A stretch of 6,332 bases of DNA, from assembly GCA_900764725.1 (NCBI GenBank), contig CAAFPB010000529.1, positions 1 through 6,332 of the forward strand, written 5' to 3'. The position numbers and the translations under genes were made by a program. This document shows positions 5,783-6,332 of this stretch, piece after piece. Position 1 is the stretch's first letter. Every line of letters begins with the position of its first letter. The stretch comes from an uncultured Catenibacterium sp. (GTDB lineage: Bacteria > Bacillota_I > Bacilli_A > Erysipelotrichales > Coprobacillaceae). The notes beneath the pieces are model-generated. The model was not told the DNA's origin. It made no database searches and worked only from the letters and a program-made list of their open reading frames with translations.

Positions 5783-6332
5783 TTAGTCTAATTTTGTAAC
5801 ATCGCCATATTGAAGCCACGTTTTAATACATCCAAATACGAAATAACATAATGTAAGTGCAAGTGATGATGATTTATAGAAAGCAACAGTTGCTTTGTTG
5901 AAGAATACAGATACAGTAACAGCAAGTAATACTGCAAGAATTAACCAAGAGATCACACTAACAACTTTTAAAGCTGCTGGATGATTTGGTGATAATTTAA
6001 CCTGTGTACTTTCTTCTTCAGCAAGTTTTGTAAGAGCCTTAGTAACTTCTTCATCATCTTTCTTCTGCTGATCATAGTTATCTCTTGCGCCCATTAAGCA
6101 AGCAAGAATAAGATAAACAACTAATGCAAGAATATAGTTAGGTAAGAAGATGAAATAAGAATGCATTGCATGAGTAATAGTCATAATACCTACAAATGCA
6201 AGTGAGATTAACCATGTAAGTAAACCAGCATAGTTGATCTTCCATCCTTTAAACTGAGACCAGTAACGTGTTCCACCAATCTTTGGTAAAATCCAATGTT
6301 CAGCACTGACTACTCCCACGGGCAAGCCCGTG
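5783..6332 (-). CDS. NCS1-like permease, C-terminal part (5' end beyond window), candidate rhamnose transporter
   Basis: An integral membrane protein, cut by the window edge: the frame stays open to the last base, and a TTG at 6325 should not be taken as the start. The segment PVGVVSAEHWIL aligns with PVGGVIIADYWL of the cytosine permease CodB, and KINYAG with SVNWVA just after it. This marks the NCS1 (cytosine/purine/allantoin) family near helix 10. Numbered from the TTG, hydrophobic helices lie at about 32-50, 57-79, 121-142 and 153-171. The first two correspond to family helices 11-12. A charged linker (80-120, rich in D, E, K) and two further helices form an extension that the usual 12-helix NCS1 members lack. 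The gene ends in TAG, 18 bases before rhaM, so it is co-transcribed with the rhamnose genes. Transport of rhamnose is inferred from position only; the family normally carries nucleobases. Confidence 0.72.
   Translation of the reverse strand, partial: TGLPVGVVSAEHWILPKIGGTRYWSQFKGWKINYAGLLTWLISLAFVGIMTITHAMHSYFIFLPNYILALVVYLILACLMGARDNYDQQKKDDEEVTKALTKLAEEESTQVKLSPNHPAALKVVSVISWLILAVLLAVTVSVFFNKATVAFYKSSSLALTLCYFVFGCIKTWLQYGDVTKLD
6317..6332. repeat. Perfect GC-rich inverted repeat at the window end
   Basis: CACGGGC (6317-6323) and GCCCGTG (6326-6332) are perfect reverse complements around two bases, AA. The right arm ends on the last base of the window. It lies inside the permease reading frame, where it encodes around TGLPVG, so it may be coding coincidence. 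Its GC content contrasts with the surrounding AT-rich DNA. Confidence 0.6.

Noticed and set aside
1..6332. CRISPR array, tRNA or rRNA genes, intact insertion sequence, riboswitch
   Set aside because: No regularly spaced repeats, no cloverleaf or rRNA-like segment, no intact transposase, and no leader long enough for a riboswitch is visible.

Overview
The window is AT-rich DNA of a low-GC Gram-positive type. It has strong AGGAGG-like ribosome sites, a consensus sigma-A-type promoter, intrinsic terminators, AAA/AGA/TTA-rich codon use, and stops that are only TAA or TAG. The protein types fit an anaerobic Bacillota gut bacterium, perhaps Erysipelotrichia or Clostridia, but that placement is inference; no marker gene here fixes it.

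Layout. Positions 1-1065 hold a self-contained monocistronic gene on the + strand: promoter, an AraC-family regulator with a cupin-type sensor domain, and an intrinsic terminator. Positions 1066-1748 contain no intact gene. They hold a long hairpin that reads as a terminator for minus-strand transcription, a stretch of broken minus-strand reading frames (probably a decayed gene), and a hairpin just downstream of the rhamnose operon. Positions 1749-6332 are one tightly packed minus-strand operon. In transcription order it encodes the C-terminal part of an NCS1-like permease (cut by the window edge), RhaM mutarotase (interrupted by one in-frame TGA), RhaB rhamnulokinase, a sugar isomerase of the AraA/FucI superfamily, and RhaD rhamnulose-1-phosphate aldolase. 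Intergenic gaps are only 13-20 bases, each with a good ribosome site. The operon promoter lies outside the window.

How the genes work together. The operon can be read as a full L-rhamnose route: uptake (permease, inferred), anomer conversion (RhaM), isomerisation to L-rhamnulose, phosphorylation by RhaB, and cleavage by RhaD to dihydroxyacetone phosphate and L-lactaldehyde. Two components are unexpected. The isomerase slot is filled by an AraA/FucI-type protein rather than the usual RhaA fold, and the transporter resembles cytosine/purine permeases rather than known rhamnose carriers. The AraC-type gene converges on the operon and its target is not shown by the sequence.

The observation most worth checking is the TGA codon at position 56 of rhaM. 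The frame is otherwise intact and conserved on both sides, and a 7-bp hairpin follows immediately. It could be a recent nonsense mutation, a sequencing error or recoding.
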